Assembly (NCBI GenBank): GCA_905480605.1
Contig: CAJQRD010000081.1
Location: 1-45,529, forward strand
Length of the DNA: 45,529 nucleotides
From: an uncultured Saprospiraceae bacterium
Lineage (GTDB): Bacteria > Bacteroidota > Bacteroidia > Chitinophagales > Saprospiraceae
Reading direction: 5' to 3'
Shown piece after piece: positions 33,314-41,624 of the stretch. A program made the translations under genes and the position numbers. Numbering within the stretch: position 1 is the stretch's first letter; every line of letters starts with the position of its first letter. The notes beneath the pieces were generated by a model. That model had not been told where the DNA came from, did not search any database, and saw nothing but the letters and a program-made list of their open reading frames with translations.

Positions 33314-34712
33314 TTTTTATCAAAGTGTAGAACGAAACTTTGATAAGGCAGCAGCCCTAACGAAGCATCCTAAAGGCTTATTGGAACAAATAAAAGTCTG
33401 TAATGCTATTTATCAGATGAACTTCCCTGTAAAAATCGGTAACAACTACCAAGTTATTGAAGCTTATAGAGTACAACACAGTCATCACCGTTTGCCAACT
33501 AAAGGTGGAATTAGGTTCAGTCATCTTGTAAATCAAGAAGAAGTAATGGCTTTAGCTTCTCTTATGACTTACAAATGTGCATTGGTTGATGTACCATTTG
33601 GTGGAGCAAAAGGAGGAGTGAAAATAAGTCCAAGAAAGTATACCCCAGAACAATTACAGAAAATTACAAGAAGATATACTGTGGAGTTGGTTCGTAAAAA
33701 CTTCATTGGTCCTGGTGTTGATGTTCCCGCTCCTGATTACGGAACAAGTTCTAGGGAAATGGCTTGGATCTTAGACACTTACCAACAGTTAAATAATGGT
33801 GAATTAGATTCGGCAGCATGTGTTACTGGGAAACCTGTAAACCAGAATGGTATTAGAGGTAGAACTGAAGCAACTGGTCGTGGGGTATTTTATGGATTGC
33901 GAGAAATGCTAAGCTTTAAGGAAGATTGTAAGGCAATGGGATTGGAGCCAGGAATCGAAGGTAAAACTATGGTTATCCAGGGTTTAGGAAATGTTGGTAC
34001 TTATACTGGTTCTATTTCTATTGAAGAAGGTGGTGTAAAAGTTATTGGTATTTCAGAAATAGAAGGTACGATTGTGAATCCCAAAGGTATCAATATCAAT
34101 AAATTGGTAAAATATAGAAGAGACAAAGGCACTATTATTGGTTTTCCTGGTACTACGGCTCTGAAAGACAGAGACGATTGGATTGGTTTGGAATGTGATA
34201 TTCTTGTGCCCGCAGCTTTAGAAAGTCAAATTACAAAAATCAATGCTAAAAAAGTTAAGGCAAGAATTATTGCTGAGGCGGCTAATGGACCAGTAACAGC
34301 AGATGCAGAGGCTATACTTTTGAAAAAAGGAGTTGTAATTATGCCGGATATGTATCTTAATGCAGGAGGTGTGACCGTTTCTTATTTTGAATGGCTGAAA
34401 AACCTTTCGCACGTAAGATATGGTCGTATTGAAAAACGATTTGATCAAAACGCCTACACTAATTTAGTTACTACTGTTGAAGAATTGACAGGCAAAACTA
34501 TAAGTACTAGAGAGAAAAAAATGTTAACCAGAGGACCTGATGAAATTGACTTGGTAAGATCTGGACTTGAAGAAACAATGAGTACTGCTTATGGTCAAAT
34601 CCGTGAAATATATAGAAGGAAGAAAACGGTAACAGATTTAAGGTCGGCAGCGTTTATAAATGCAATCAATAAAATCGCATCTGATTATTTGACTTTGGGA
34701 GTTTTCCCTTAA
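33294..34712 (+). CDS. gdh: Glutamate dehydrogenase family protein
   Basis: A 472-residue Glu/Leu/Phe/Val dehydrogenase that interconverts glutamate and 2-oxoglutarate plus ammonia. AYRVQHSHHRLPTKGGIRF with the substrate-binding Lys, LVDVPFGGAKGGVKISP with the catalytic Lys, GPGVDVPAPDYGTSSREM and the nucleotide fold VIQGLGNVGTYTGSISIEEG are visible, then CDILVPAALESQITK and IAEAANGPVTADAE and MPDMYLNAGGVTVSYFEW. It starts inside ccmD (20-base overlap) and ends at a strong terminator. The Lrp-type regulator gene next door is a candidate regulator by position. Confidence 0.93.
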   Translation: MITKQANFYQSVERNFDKAAALTKHPKGLLEQIKVCNAIYQMNFPVKIGNNYQVIEAYRVQHSHHRLPTKGGIRFSHLVNQEEVMALASLMTYKCALVDVPFGGAKGGVKISPRKYTPEQLQKITRRYTVELVRKNFIGPGVDVPAPDYGTSSREMAWILDTYQQLNNGELDSAACVTGKPVNQNGIRGRTEATGRGVFYGLREMLSFKEDCKAMGLEPGIEGKTMVIQGLGNVGTYTGSISIEEGGVKVIGISEIEGTIVNPKGININKLVKYRRDKGTIIGFPGTTALKDRDDWIGLECDILVPAALESQITKINAKKVKARIIAEAANGPVTADAEAILLKKGVVIMPDMYLNAGGVTVSYFEWLKNLSHVRYGRIEKRFDQNAYTNLVTTVEELTGKTISTREKKMLTRGPDEIDLVRSGLEETMSTAYGQIREIYRRKKTVTDLRSAAFINAINKIASDYLTLGVFP

Positions 34713-34791
34713 TTGTGTAACGAATTAAAATAAATACTAATCTACTTACGTTTATTTTATAAAGTAGAGAGTTTTTTCATAGTTGGTTTCT

Positions 34792-34824
34792 AGCCGAAGT
34801 ATCTTTTACTTCGGCTTTTTTTAT
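34792..34824 (+). terminator. Rho-independent terminator after gdh
   Basis: AGCCGAAGTA (34792-34801) pairs perfectly with TACTTCGGCT (34807-34816), loop TCTTT, followed by TTTTTTTATTT. Confidence 0.88.
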
Positions 34825-34995
34825 TTATATCCCCAATCTTTACGAGAGCCTACTCAATCAACTATAATTAGAATGTTGTACTACAACTTTGTATTTATAA
34901 TACAGTGTCTTAAAGCGTAAATTAATTTACTTTATGTATGCTATTTAGCATGTTTCTAATTTAAGTTTTCTACATTGTTAAGAATAAAAGAAGGT

Positions 34996-35025
34996 TTTGC
35001 TATATTAATTTAAATTATATCTTTG
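34996..35025 (+). promoter_or_regulatory. Promoter of the Lrp-family gene
   Basis: TTTG at 34996-34999 and TATCTTTG at 35018-35025 with an 18-base spacer: the best full match to the Bacteroidota promoter in the window. It predicts a leader of about 57 bases before the ATG at 35088. The remainder of the 375-base gap holds the gdh terminator and AT-rich sequence without further signals. Confidence 0.62.
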
Positions 35026-35087
35026 TTTTTTGTGCATTTAATAAAATTTTATTTTATTATTGCAATCTCAAATTAAATTGAATTCGA

Positions 35088-35561
35088 ATGTCAGAAAAGT
35101 TAGATAAAATTGATTTAAGTATTCTCAAAATACTTCAGGAGAATAGTAAAATTACCAATCTTGAATTATCTAAAAAGATTGGATTATCGCCTGCGCCTAC
35201 ATTAGAGCGTGTAAAAAAATTAGAGTCAACTAATATTCTAGAAAGCTATCACGCAAAAGTAAATGCAGAAAAGATAGGTTTAAATGTTAGAACATTTGTA
35301 CTCGTTTCATTGGCGTGGAATAAAGAAAATGCACTTGAGAATTTTATTGAAAAAATAGGTAAAATTCAAGAAATAACAGAGGGATATATCATTACTGGAG
35401 ACGGTGATTTTCTTCTAAAGATCATAACAAAAGATATTTCTAGCTATGAGCAATTGTTGTTCAAGAAATTATCTCAAATTGAAGAGGTTGAAAGACTTAA
35501 GACTTTCATGACTTTATCAAAAGTTAAGAAGACCAAGCTTTTGCCTTACGATTATGATTAA
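35088..35561 (+). CDS. Lrp/AsnC-family transcription regulator
   Basis: A 157-residue feast/famine regulator. N-terminal helix-turn-helix (LDKIDLSILKILQENSKITN, LELSKKIGLSPAPTLERVKK), then the RAM ligand-binding domain (RTFVLVSLAWNKENALENFI, ITEGYIITGDGDFLLKII, VERLKTFMTLSKVKKT). Such regulators bind amino acids and act as dimers to octamers. It lies just after the glutamate dehydrogenase gene but has its own promoter and terminator. Its ligand is unknown. Confidence 0.92.
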   Translation: MSEKLDKIDLSILKILQENSKITNLELSKKIGLSPAPTLERVKKLESTNILESYHAKVNAEKIGLNVRTFVLVSLAWNKENALENFIEKIGKIQEITEGYIITGDGDFLLKIITKDISSYEQLLFKKLSQIEEVERLKTFMTLSKVKKTKLLPYDYD

Positions 35562-35584
35562 AAATTAATTGTTACCTCCAAAAG

Positions 35585-35620
35585 TGGCTGTTTCTTTAAG
35601 GAGAAACGGCCATTTTTTTT
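35585..35620 (+). terminator. Rho-independent terminator after the Lrp-family gene
   Basis: TGGCTGTTTCT (35585-35595) pairs with AGAAACGGCCA (35602-35612), with one G-T pair, followed by eight T. Confidence 0.87.
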
Positions 35621-35645
35621 AGCTTTTTAGAAAACGACCTCTTTT

Positions 35646-36434
35646 ATGCTGGAGAATAGTTTGCTGTGGGAAATTTCAGACCCTAATTCCAATAACATCT
35701 CGTATATTTTTGGAACTATGCATGTAAAAGACATGGTTGCTTTTGAACGTGTAGATTCTGCTATTAACTATATGTATAGATGTGATTCTTATTTTGGTGA
35801 AATGGATTTGAAAGCTTCTCAAAATGAGGTCAAGTACATTGACTACCTGCTTCCTGATAACAAAAGCTTAAAGTATTACTTGAAGGACAGGCATTATGAA
35901 AAAATGTTCAAAATCGTTAAAAAAGCATATGGTGTGAACCTTGATGAACTCCAATTCTTCAAACCCTTTATTATTTTAACTAAGATATCTGAATCAATAT
36001 TGGACGAGGATAATTCAATGCCTCTTGATTACTTTCTTTGGCAAAAAGCTGAAGGTCTGAATATGAAAATGTACGGTCTGGAAACTGTTGCAGAACAAGT
36101 GAAGACTATGTATAAATTGGATTTAGATGAGCAAGTCAGAATGCTTCGTAAGTCTTTAAAAAACATAAACCAACTTAAGACATCAACTCTTCAATTAGCC
36201 CAATATTACCAAGAGCAAGACATAAACCAATTGTTTAAATCCACAAAGAAAAGCCTTGGCAAATTTAGGAAGATATTACTGTACAATAGAAATAAAATAA
36301 TGGCAGAGCGGATTTCAGTGAATGCCACTCAAAAATCTTTCTATACAATAGGTGCAGCACATCTAGCAGGCAAAAAAGGAGTTCTTAAGCTGATAAAAGA
36401 TCAAGGGCTGAAAGTAAAAGCTATTATTTTATAA
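35646..36434 (+). CDS. TraB/GumN family protein
   Basis: A 262-residue protein of the TraB/GumN (PF01963-like) group: LLWEISDPNSNNISYIFGTM at the start with the GTxH segment (GTMHVKDM), a mainly helical centre with KMYGLETVAEQV (GLET), and the C-terminal FYTIGAAHLAGKKGVLKLI with the GxxHL motif. The two His and the Glu are thought to form a metal-dependent protease site (TIKI group), but no activity is established for most members. No signal peptide is visible, unlike many GumN proteins. The gap to the terminator is 26 bases and no clear promoter was seen. Confidence 0.85.
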   Translation: MLENSLLWEISDPNSNNISYIFGTMHVKDMVAFERVDSAINYMYRCDSYFGEMDLKASQNEVKYIDYLLPDNKSLKYYLKDRHYEKMFKIVKKAYGVNLDELQFFKPFIILTKISESILDEDNSMPLDYFLWQKAEGLNMKMYGLETVAEQVKTMYKLDLDEQVRMLRKSLKNINQLKTSTLQLAQYYQEQDINQLFKSTKKSLGKFRKILLYNRNKIMAERISVNATQKSFYTIGAAHLAGKKGVLKLIKDQGLKVKAIIL

Positions 36435-36484
36435 ATACAATCATGGAGCCTTTAAATTGTTGACATTGAGTCTTTGAATCATTG

Positions 36485-36829
36485 TTATGACTCCGTAGGG
36501 ATAATCTTTGTGAATTCTCCAAAATACTGAACAAAATTCCTCATCTGATTTGAAAGTTCTTCGTTTTTGGTGGCATTAAAATATGTTTCAGACAGCGCTT
36601 TTAATGTATGGAACATCATTCGATCCATCTCAGCAATTTGCATTTCATTAGTCCAAAGGTCTATTTTGAACGTTTCTAAGCTTTCTTTGTCAAAAAATGA
36701 AATCAACATAGCTTTACTTTCTCGTGTTACTGGGCCTTCTGGTGAGGCAGCTGTCCACTCAATTTTGCTGGGCACTTTTTGTTCATCCAATTCAATTTCT
36801 ATTCCAATTACAGACTTATTTTCTGACAT
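36485..36829 (-). CDS. gldC: Gliding motility protein GldC
   Basis: A 114-residue cytoplasmic protein closely following the GldC pattern: SVIGIEIELDEQKVPSKIEW, WTAASPEG, RESKAMLISFFDKESLETFK, IDLWTNEMQIAEMDRMMFH, and FNATKNEELSNQMRNFVQYF. GldC is restricted to Bacteroidota and is needed for full gliding or type IX secretion-related function in Flavobacterium; its molecular role is not established. gldB, which often lies next to it, is not in the window. A -7 element at 36844 precedes it. Confidence 0.92.
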   Translation of the reverse strand: MSENKSVIGIEIELDEQKVPSKIEWTAASPEGPVTRESKAMLISFFDKESLETFKIDLWTNEMQIAEMDRMMFHTLKALSETYFNATKNEELSNQMRNFVQYFGEFTKIIPTES

Positions 36830-36843
36830 TATTTACTTTTTTG

Positions 36844-36851
36844 CAAATGTA
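36844..36851 (-). promoter_or_regulatory. -7 promoter element of gldC
   Basis: On the minus strand TACATTTG, matching TAnnTTTG, about 15 bases before the ATG at 36829. Confidence 0.55.
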
Positions 36852-37099
36852 CCTTATTCCGTTATGCTCCGCAATTATTTAAGAACTTTTGATTTAAGTT
36901 TGTAAAGTTGGATATCAACTTCTTATGAATCATTCTAAAATTATCTATTTTAAACATTAAAAATTTGATTAATATAAAGTCACATATATAATTATTTTAA
37001 TTTGTGCTTGTAGGTTGCTGATTTTTAGTCAGTTATGAAAAATGTAAATTTCTGTAATATATTTATTACATATTAAGTAATTTTAATATATATTCTGTC

Positions 37100-37116
37100 T
37101 ATATTTGATGTCAAAT
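37100..37116 (+). promoter_or_regulatory. -7 element with overlapping palindromic operator of the S24 repressor gene
   Basis: TATATTTG at 37100-37107 is an exact -7 match, 20 bases before the ATG. The palindrome ATTTGA-TG-TCAAAT at 37103-37116 covers the second half of the -7 element and the predicted start of transcription, an ideal place for autorepression. Confidence 0.55.
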
Positions 37117-37126
37117 AACTATTGCT

Positions 37127-37987
37127 ATGCTCAATGATGTTTCTTTTCGTTTTATTCAATGTTTGGAATATTTGAAATCTAACAATAAGATACCATCAAC
37201 ACGTCAGTTTGCCTTGTCAATCGGTATTCATCCTCAATGTATTAGTGATGTCGTTTGTGGAAAACGTACTGTAAATTGTGATATTATATCAAAGGCTGTG
37301 GAAACTTTCAAGTTAAATCCTGTTTTTCTTTATACCGGTGAGGGTAGTATATTGTTGAATGGTGTAGAATCTTCAAATGGTTCTACTGATCAAATATTAA
37401 CTATTGTAACTGATGAAATCGGTAAGGAGAGAATAGTTCATGTTCCCGTCGAGGCTCAGGCTGGATATGGAACTCAATTACATGACCCCACATACGTACA
37501 GGAACTCCCTACATTTTCACTGCCTGGATCACATTATGAAAACGGATCGCATAGATGTTTTGATGTTTCTGGTGACAGCATGGAACCATCAATCTATAAT
37601 GGTGACAAAGTGGTATGTCATTTTATTGAGCCAGAAAATTGGTTTAATGGCATTAAGGAAAATCATGTTTATGTGATAATTTCACGTGAAGGAGTTGTAG
37701 TTAAACGCGTGGTAAATAACCTTAAACAATATGGGACTCTAGTTTTGGTATCAGACAATAATTTTTACAATCCTTTTGAAATAGAATTGAAAGATATTGT
37801 AGAAATTTGGCAGGTATCCGTTAAAATATCTCCATTCATGCCATCCCCAAGAAATATAAGAAATGGACTTCATAATGAAATGGATATTCTTAAAAGTACA
37901 ATAACTGATCAAAGTAAAATGATTCAGAGCCTTAATGCTACTGTTGAAAAATTACTCAAGCAGAACCGCATAACTACAATTAGATAG
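37127..37987 (+). CDS. LexA/CI-like S24 peptidase repressor
   Basis: A 286-residue repressor with an N-terminal helix-turn-helix (IPSTRQFALSIGIHPQCISD, VVCGKRTVNCDIISKAVETF) and a C-terminal S24 self-cleavage domain: cleavage site Ala112-Gly113 in EAQAGYG, catalytic Ser151 in VSGDSMEPSIYNGDKV, and Lys193 in REGVVVKRVV. All three elements are intact, so RecA-stimulated or similar self-cleavage is plausible. A C-terminal extension of about 45 residues (MDILKSTITDQSKMIQSL) looks like a coiled coil. No phage genes surround it. The dead FtsE-like gene starts three bases after its stop. Confidence 0.88.
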   Translation: MLNDVSFRFIQCLEYLKSNNKIPSTRQFALSIGIHPQCISDVVCGKRTVNCDIISKAVETFKLNPVFLYTGEGSILLNGVESSNGSTDQILTIVTDEIGKERIVHVPVEAQAGYGTQLHDPTYVQELPTFSLPGSHYENGSHRCFDVSGDSMEPSIYNGDKVVCHFIEPENWFNGIKENHVYVIISREGVVVKRVVNNLKQYGTLVLVSDNNFYNPFEIELKDIVEIWQVSVKISPFMPSPRNIRNGLHNEMDILKSTITDQSKMIQSLNATVEKLLKQNRITTIR

Positions 37988-37990
37988 AAA

Positions 37991-38620
37991 ATGGAAATGC
38001 TTAATCTTGATCATTTGGTTACGATCAAAAACAGTTCATATAACGATATTGAAATTAACTCTTTTAACTTAATCGAAGGAGATTGGGTTTACTTATCAGG
38101 TGATACTTCAATTGCTGATTTGATCTATGAACTTTTAACAGCGCAAATAAAAGTTACAAATGGTGAAATGAAGATATTTGGCTATGATTCTGTTGAGCTA
38201 TCGCAAGAACAATTGCTCGAAATCAGACAATCTATTTCTTGTTTGCCAAATGACATCTCATCTCCTGAAACCAACAAATCTATTATAAATAGCCTAAGCT
38301 TGGTAAAAGCAATTAAAGCTTCTGAAGGTTTAAGAATATTTAATCAATTAAAATCTGAAATAATATACAACGAGAATCTAATTGATACCAATGAAGTTAA
38401 GAATATTCTAAAAGCTCTTTCGACAAAACCTAAAGTTCTTTTTGTTGATTTTTCATTTGATAAATTTGATAATTCAAAAATTATTCAACTGTTAGATCCT
38501 CTCTATAAATACCTTACGAAAACCGGCTTGGCAATTGTCTTTTGTACAAACAATGCATTTATTAAAACCAAGTATAAGTCACGTGGGTACAAAGCTGACG
38601 CCACTTCATTAAAAGTATAG
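37991..38620 (+). CDS. Degenerate FtsE-like ABC ATPase domain without catalytic motifs
   Basis: A 209-residue protein that follows the order of an FtsE-type ABC domain but has lost its active residues. INSFNLIEGDWVYLSGD matches the strand before the Walker A loop, but the loop itself reads SGDTSIADL (residues 36-44) with no GKS/T. TNGEMKIFGYDSVELSQEQL and LEIRQSISCLPND match the TSGxIxxxGxD and Q-loop region. There is no LSGGQ. Walker B keeps its hydrophobic strand and Asp153 (VLFVDFSFD), but the catalytic Glu is Phe154. The H-loop His is Asn187 (CTNNAF). The frame is intact with normal codon use, which argues for a kept, non-catalytic role. The family assignment is by eye. Confidence 0.6.
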   Translation: MEMLNLDHLVTIKNSSYNDIEINSFNLIEGDWVYLSGDTSIADLIYELLTAQIKVTNGEMKIFGYDSVELSQEQLLEIRQSISCLPNDISSPETNKSIINSLSLVKAIKASEGLRIFNQLKSEIIYNENLIDTNEVKNILKALSTKPKVLFVDFSFDKFDNSKIIQLLDPLYKYLTKTGLAIVFCTNNAFIKTKYKSRGYKADATSLKV

Positions 38621-38650
38621 TTTATCCATTCGATCAAACTTATTTTTTTG

Positions 38651-38701
38651 ATCTTACTTTAGTCGTGTGAAACTAATCTTACTTTAGATCGTGTGAAACT
38701 A
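38651..38701. repeat. Tandem duplication at the end of the DUF255 gene
   Basis: ATCTTACTTTAG-TCGTGTGAAACTA (38651-38675) and ATCTTACTTTAGATCGTGTGAAACTA, written here in two parts (38676-38688, 38689-38701), differ by one inserted A. The second copy contains the stop codon and last residues of the minus-strand gene; the first lies just beyond the stop. Confidence 0.85.
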
Positions 38702-40790
38702 ATTTTATGGCTTCTTTACAGTCCTCTAATGGCAACTTACATGTCTTGTTTTGACATACATAGATCATAGTGTAATCTTCTTGTAACTTCTCTTTTAACA
38801 AGTCTAAATTTTCTTCTTTTTCTGTTCCTAAAAGAATAGAATTTCCAAGGTAGTTTTCTGCCATCTCTGCACGTTTTGGCATCGCATCTTTACCTACGAT
38901 AGCTATCTCAAAAGGAGCAACAACATGATCCAATAACAGCTGAGCCCAATTACTGTAGAAACTAAGATAGTTGGTACTCTGGATCTTCTCCATCATATTT
39001 TTGAGCATTTGTTCTGACTTGTCTATATACTCATTGTTGTAGGTTAACGTGCCTAGAGTGAACAAAGCTCTTGCCATCGCAGAGTTTGAGGATGGAATTA
39101 CGTTGTCTTCAAATTCTGATTTTTTTGCTATTAATGCAGGATCAAGATCTGATGTGAAATTAAACATTTTGGATTCTTCATTAAAGAAGTGTTTCAATGC
39201 ATATTTTGTCAACAATTCTGCTTGGTCAATCCATGTTTTATCAAAAGTAGCTTGATATACTTCTAAGTAAGAGCAAATTGTCAATGCATAATCATCTAAA
39301 AAGGCATTTATACTTGATTTACCTTCTTTAAAATTTCTATTCAGTTTACCATCTATTGATGTTTGTTTATCTTTGATAAAGTTCGCATTTTTAAGTGCGG
39401 CCGTTAAGTATTTTTTATTACCTAAAGCATTGTAAGCATCGATATATCCCTTAGTCATCAAAGCATTCCAACTTGTTAAGATTTTGTCATCTAAGCCTGG
39501 GCGTATACGCTTATTACGTTCAATCAGTAGTTTAGATTCACATTCAATGATAATCTGGTCTATTTCATTAACATTTAGATTAAATTTCTTTGATAAATCA
39601 TCCTTTGATTTTACAATATTTAATATGTTCTTATCCTCAAAATTTCCTTTTTCTGATACATCGTAATAAGCACAGAAAACCGAAGACTTTTGTGCGTCAT
39701 TAATAACCTTATCAATGTCGGATTTGTCCCAAATGTAAAATTTACCTTCTTCACCTTCACTGTCAGCATCTAGTGATGAATAAAATCCATTTTCAGGTGA
39801 AGTCATTTCTCTTTCAATAAACCCTAATGTTTTTTCTATGACCGATTTATAGTATGGGTCTTTAGTTAGTTGATAAGCTTGAGCATAAAGACTTACCAGT
39901 TGTCCATTGTCATAGAGCATTTTCTCAAAGTGAGGTACTAACCAAAACTCATCAACAGAGTATCTTGCAAAGCCTCCGCCCAATTGATCGTAAATACCAC
40001 CTTGAGCCATCTTGTCTAATCCAACTTTTACAACATCTAATAATTCTTTGTCTTGTGTAAGCCAATATTGTTTTAATAAAAACTCGTATGCATTTGGCAT
40101 TGGGAATTTTGGTGGCCCCAATCGTCCTCCATATTTTTTGTCAAAAGTCTCAAGAGTTGATTTGGTGTAAGACTTTATGTCATCAAAATCAAAGTCTAAA
40201 TCATTTTTGTTGACTTCTATTACAGTTGTACTTTTTATTCCTTCTGTGATTTTATTGGCAGAGTCATTTAACTTATCTGGAGAATCGTTTTTAACTTTTA
40301 TTATTTGATTCAGGATGTTGAGCCACTGGTCCTTCGGATAATACGTTCCTGCAAAAACAGGTTTCCCGTTTGGTAGTGCAATTGCATTTAAAGGCCAACC
40401 ACCTCGACCATTGATCAATTGAGCTGCAGTCATATAAACATCGTCTACATCAGGTCTTTCTTCACGATCAACCTTTATAGATACAAAATTGTCATTCATG
40501 ATCTTGGCAACAAGTGAGTCTTCAAAAGATTCATGTTCCATAACGTGACACCAATGACATGCTGCATATCCAACGCTTATTATTAAAAGTTTGTCCTCTG
40601 CTTTTGCTTTTGCCAATGCCTCATCTCCCCAAGGAAACCAATCTACTGGATTGTATGCATGTTGCTGTAGGTAAGGACTAGATTCATTTATCAATCTATT
40701 GGCCTTTCCATGTTGATCATTTTTAACAGTACCCATTGTACAAGATAAAATTAAAGTACAAAACAAAAACAAACCGAAATTCTTCATCAT
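38679..40790 (-). CDS. DUF255/YyaL-family thioredoxin-domain lipoprotein
   Basis: A 703-residue protein of the YyaL/SSP411 family. A lipoprotein signal ([14 protein letters not shown]) is followed by the family's first block [52 protein letters not shown] (thioredoxin-like CxxC) and [16 protein letters not shown], then a long helical alpha/alpha-barrel part resembling glycoside hydrolases ([54 protein letters not shown]). Function is unknown for the family; sugar isomerase or redox roles have been suggested. ATG 40790 is chosen because a -7 element lies at 40810-40817, downstream of the other in-frame start at 40826. Confidence 0.9.
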   Translation of the reverse strand: MMKNFGLFLFCTLILSCTMGTVKNDQHGKANRLINESSPYLQQHAYNPVDWFPWGDEALAKAKAEDKLLIISVGYAACHWCHVMEHESFEDSLVAKIMNDNFVSIKVDREERPDVDDVYMTAAQLINGRGGWPLNAIALPNGKPVFAGTYYPKDQWLNILNQIIKVKNDSPDKLNDSANKITEGIKSTTVIEVNKNDLDFDFDDIKSYTKSTLETFDKKYGGRLGPPKFPMPNAYEFLLKQYWLTQDKELLDVVKVGLDKMAQGGIYDQLGGGFARYSVDEFWLVPHFEKMLYDNGQLVSLYAQAYQLTKDPYYKSVIEKTLGFIEREMTSPENGFYSSLDADSEGEEGKFYIWDKSDIDKVINDAQKSSVFCAYYDVSEKGNFEDKNILNIVKSKDDLSKKFNLNVNEIDQIIIECESKLLIERNKRIRPGLDDKILTSWNALMTKGYIDAYNALGNKKYLTAALKNANFIKDKQTSIDGKLNRNFKEGKSSINAFLDDYALTICSYLEVYQATFDKTWIDQAELLTKYALKHFFNEESKMFNFTSDLDPALIAKKSEFEDNVIPSSNSAMARALFTLGTLTYNNEYIDKSEQMLKNMMEKIQSTNYLSFYSNWAQLLLDHVVAPFEIAIVGKDAMPKRAEMAENYLGNSILLGTEKEENLDLLKEKLQEDYTMIYVCQNKTCKLPLEDCKEAIKLVSHDLK

Positions 40791-40809
40791 TACGAGTTTA
40801 AATTGAATG

Positions 40810-40817
40810 CAAATATA
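40810..40817 (-). promoter_or_regulatory. -7 promoter element of the DUF255 gene
   Basis: On the minus strand TATATTTG, an exact TAnnTTTG match, about 20 bases before the ATG at 40790. Confidence 0.55.
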
Positions 40818-40891
40818 GTATTTCAATTGCCAATGTTTTAACTGAATTCTCTATTTGTATTTCCTTCTGTGAAAGAGATCGATATCTTGCG

Positions 40892-40932
40892 AGCGGAGCT
40901 CTGACAGAGCGGAGCTCTGTCAGAGCTCCGCT
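40892..40932. repeat. Perfect 19-bp inverted repeat with 3-base loop
   Basis: AGCGGAGCTCTGACAGAGC (40892-40910), loop GGA, then its exact reverse complement (40914-40932). The half-site is itself built from the words GGAGCTCTG and CAGAGC. It lies between two divergent genes, so it is not in a terminator position, and it is GC-rich compared with its surroundings. Confidence 0.85.
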
Positions 40933-41053
40933 ATATGATTTTTTGTAAGTTGTTGATAATCAATGTATTGTTTTAATTCAGTAAATAGTTAAATCAATGA
41001 TTAACAATGATTTCCATCAATTTAATGTATATTAAAGTGAATTATCTTTAAGT

Positions 41054-41524
41054 ATGAAATGGAAAAGACTTAATGGCAATCAAATTCAGGAACCCATAGT
41101 TGAAGCTGTTGAAAATGCAATTGTAGAGGAAAATTTAAAAGGCAATAGGCTGAAAATATGCATCGGATCTGATTCCTTAAAACGCACAAATGTTGCAGAA
41201 TTCGCTACTGTTATTGTATTCCTTCGTGAAAAAAAAGGTGGTTTTATGTTTATTCATAAAGAAAGGAACCATCAAAAAATGTCTCTTAAAGAAAGAATGA
41301 TCCTCGAAGTTTCCAAATCTGTTGATATTGCTTATAAGCTTTGTGACTTATTAGATAAATACAATATTGAACTCGAAGTTCATGCTGATATCAATACTGA
41401 CCCTAATTTTAAATCTAATGTCGCATTGAAGGAGGCTATGGGATATATTATGGGAATGGGATTTACATTTAAAGCCAAGCCCAATGCATTTGCAAGCTCA
41501 AGTTGTGCAGATAAAATGATATAG
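41054..41524 (+). CDS. YkuK-family RNase H-like protein
   Basis: A 156-residue protein matching the YkuK / DUF458 group of predicted RNase H-like folds: KRLNGNQIQEPIVEAVENAI, LKICIGSDSLKRTNVAEFAT (first acidic residue in GSDS), FMFIHKERNHQKMSLKERMI, LEVHADINTDPNFKSN (second acidic patch HADI) and KEAMGYIMGMGFTFKAKPNA, FASSSCADK at the end. Acidic residues at the expected positions suggest a nuclease-like site, but no activity is known. The gene is divergent from the DUF255 gene and about 100 bases before the peptidase pair. Confidence 0.78.
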   Translation: MKWKRLNGNQIQEPIVEAVENAIVEENLKGNRLKICIGSDSLKRTNVAEFATVIVFLREKKGGFMFIHKERNHQKMSLKERMILEVSKSVDIAYKLCDLLDKYNIELEVHADINTDPNFKSNVALKEAMGYIMGMGFTFKAKPNAFASSSCADKMI

Positions 41525-41624
41525 TTTAACAGTATGATACGTTTGTCCTTATAAATGATTGATTTCATCTATTATTTCTAAACGTTTAGCCCTTTTTTGT
41601 GTTTATTTGCAAAAAATAGAAAAT

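Noticed and set aside
37127-38620. S24 repressor as a prophage remnant
   Set aside because: No integrase, structural or lysis genes on either side; neighbours are ordinary chromosomal genes.
40892-40932. Perfect hairpin as a Rho-independent terminator
   Set aside because: The flanking genes are divergent and no T-run directly follows the stem on either strand.
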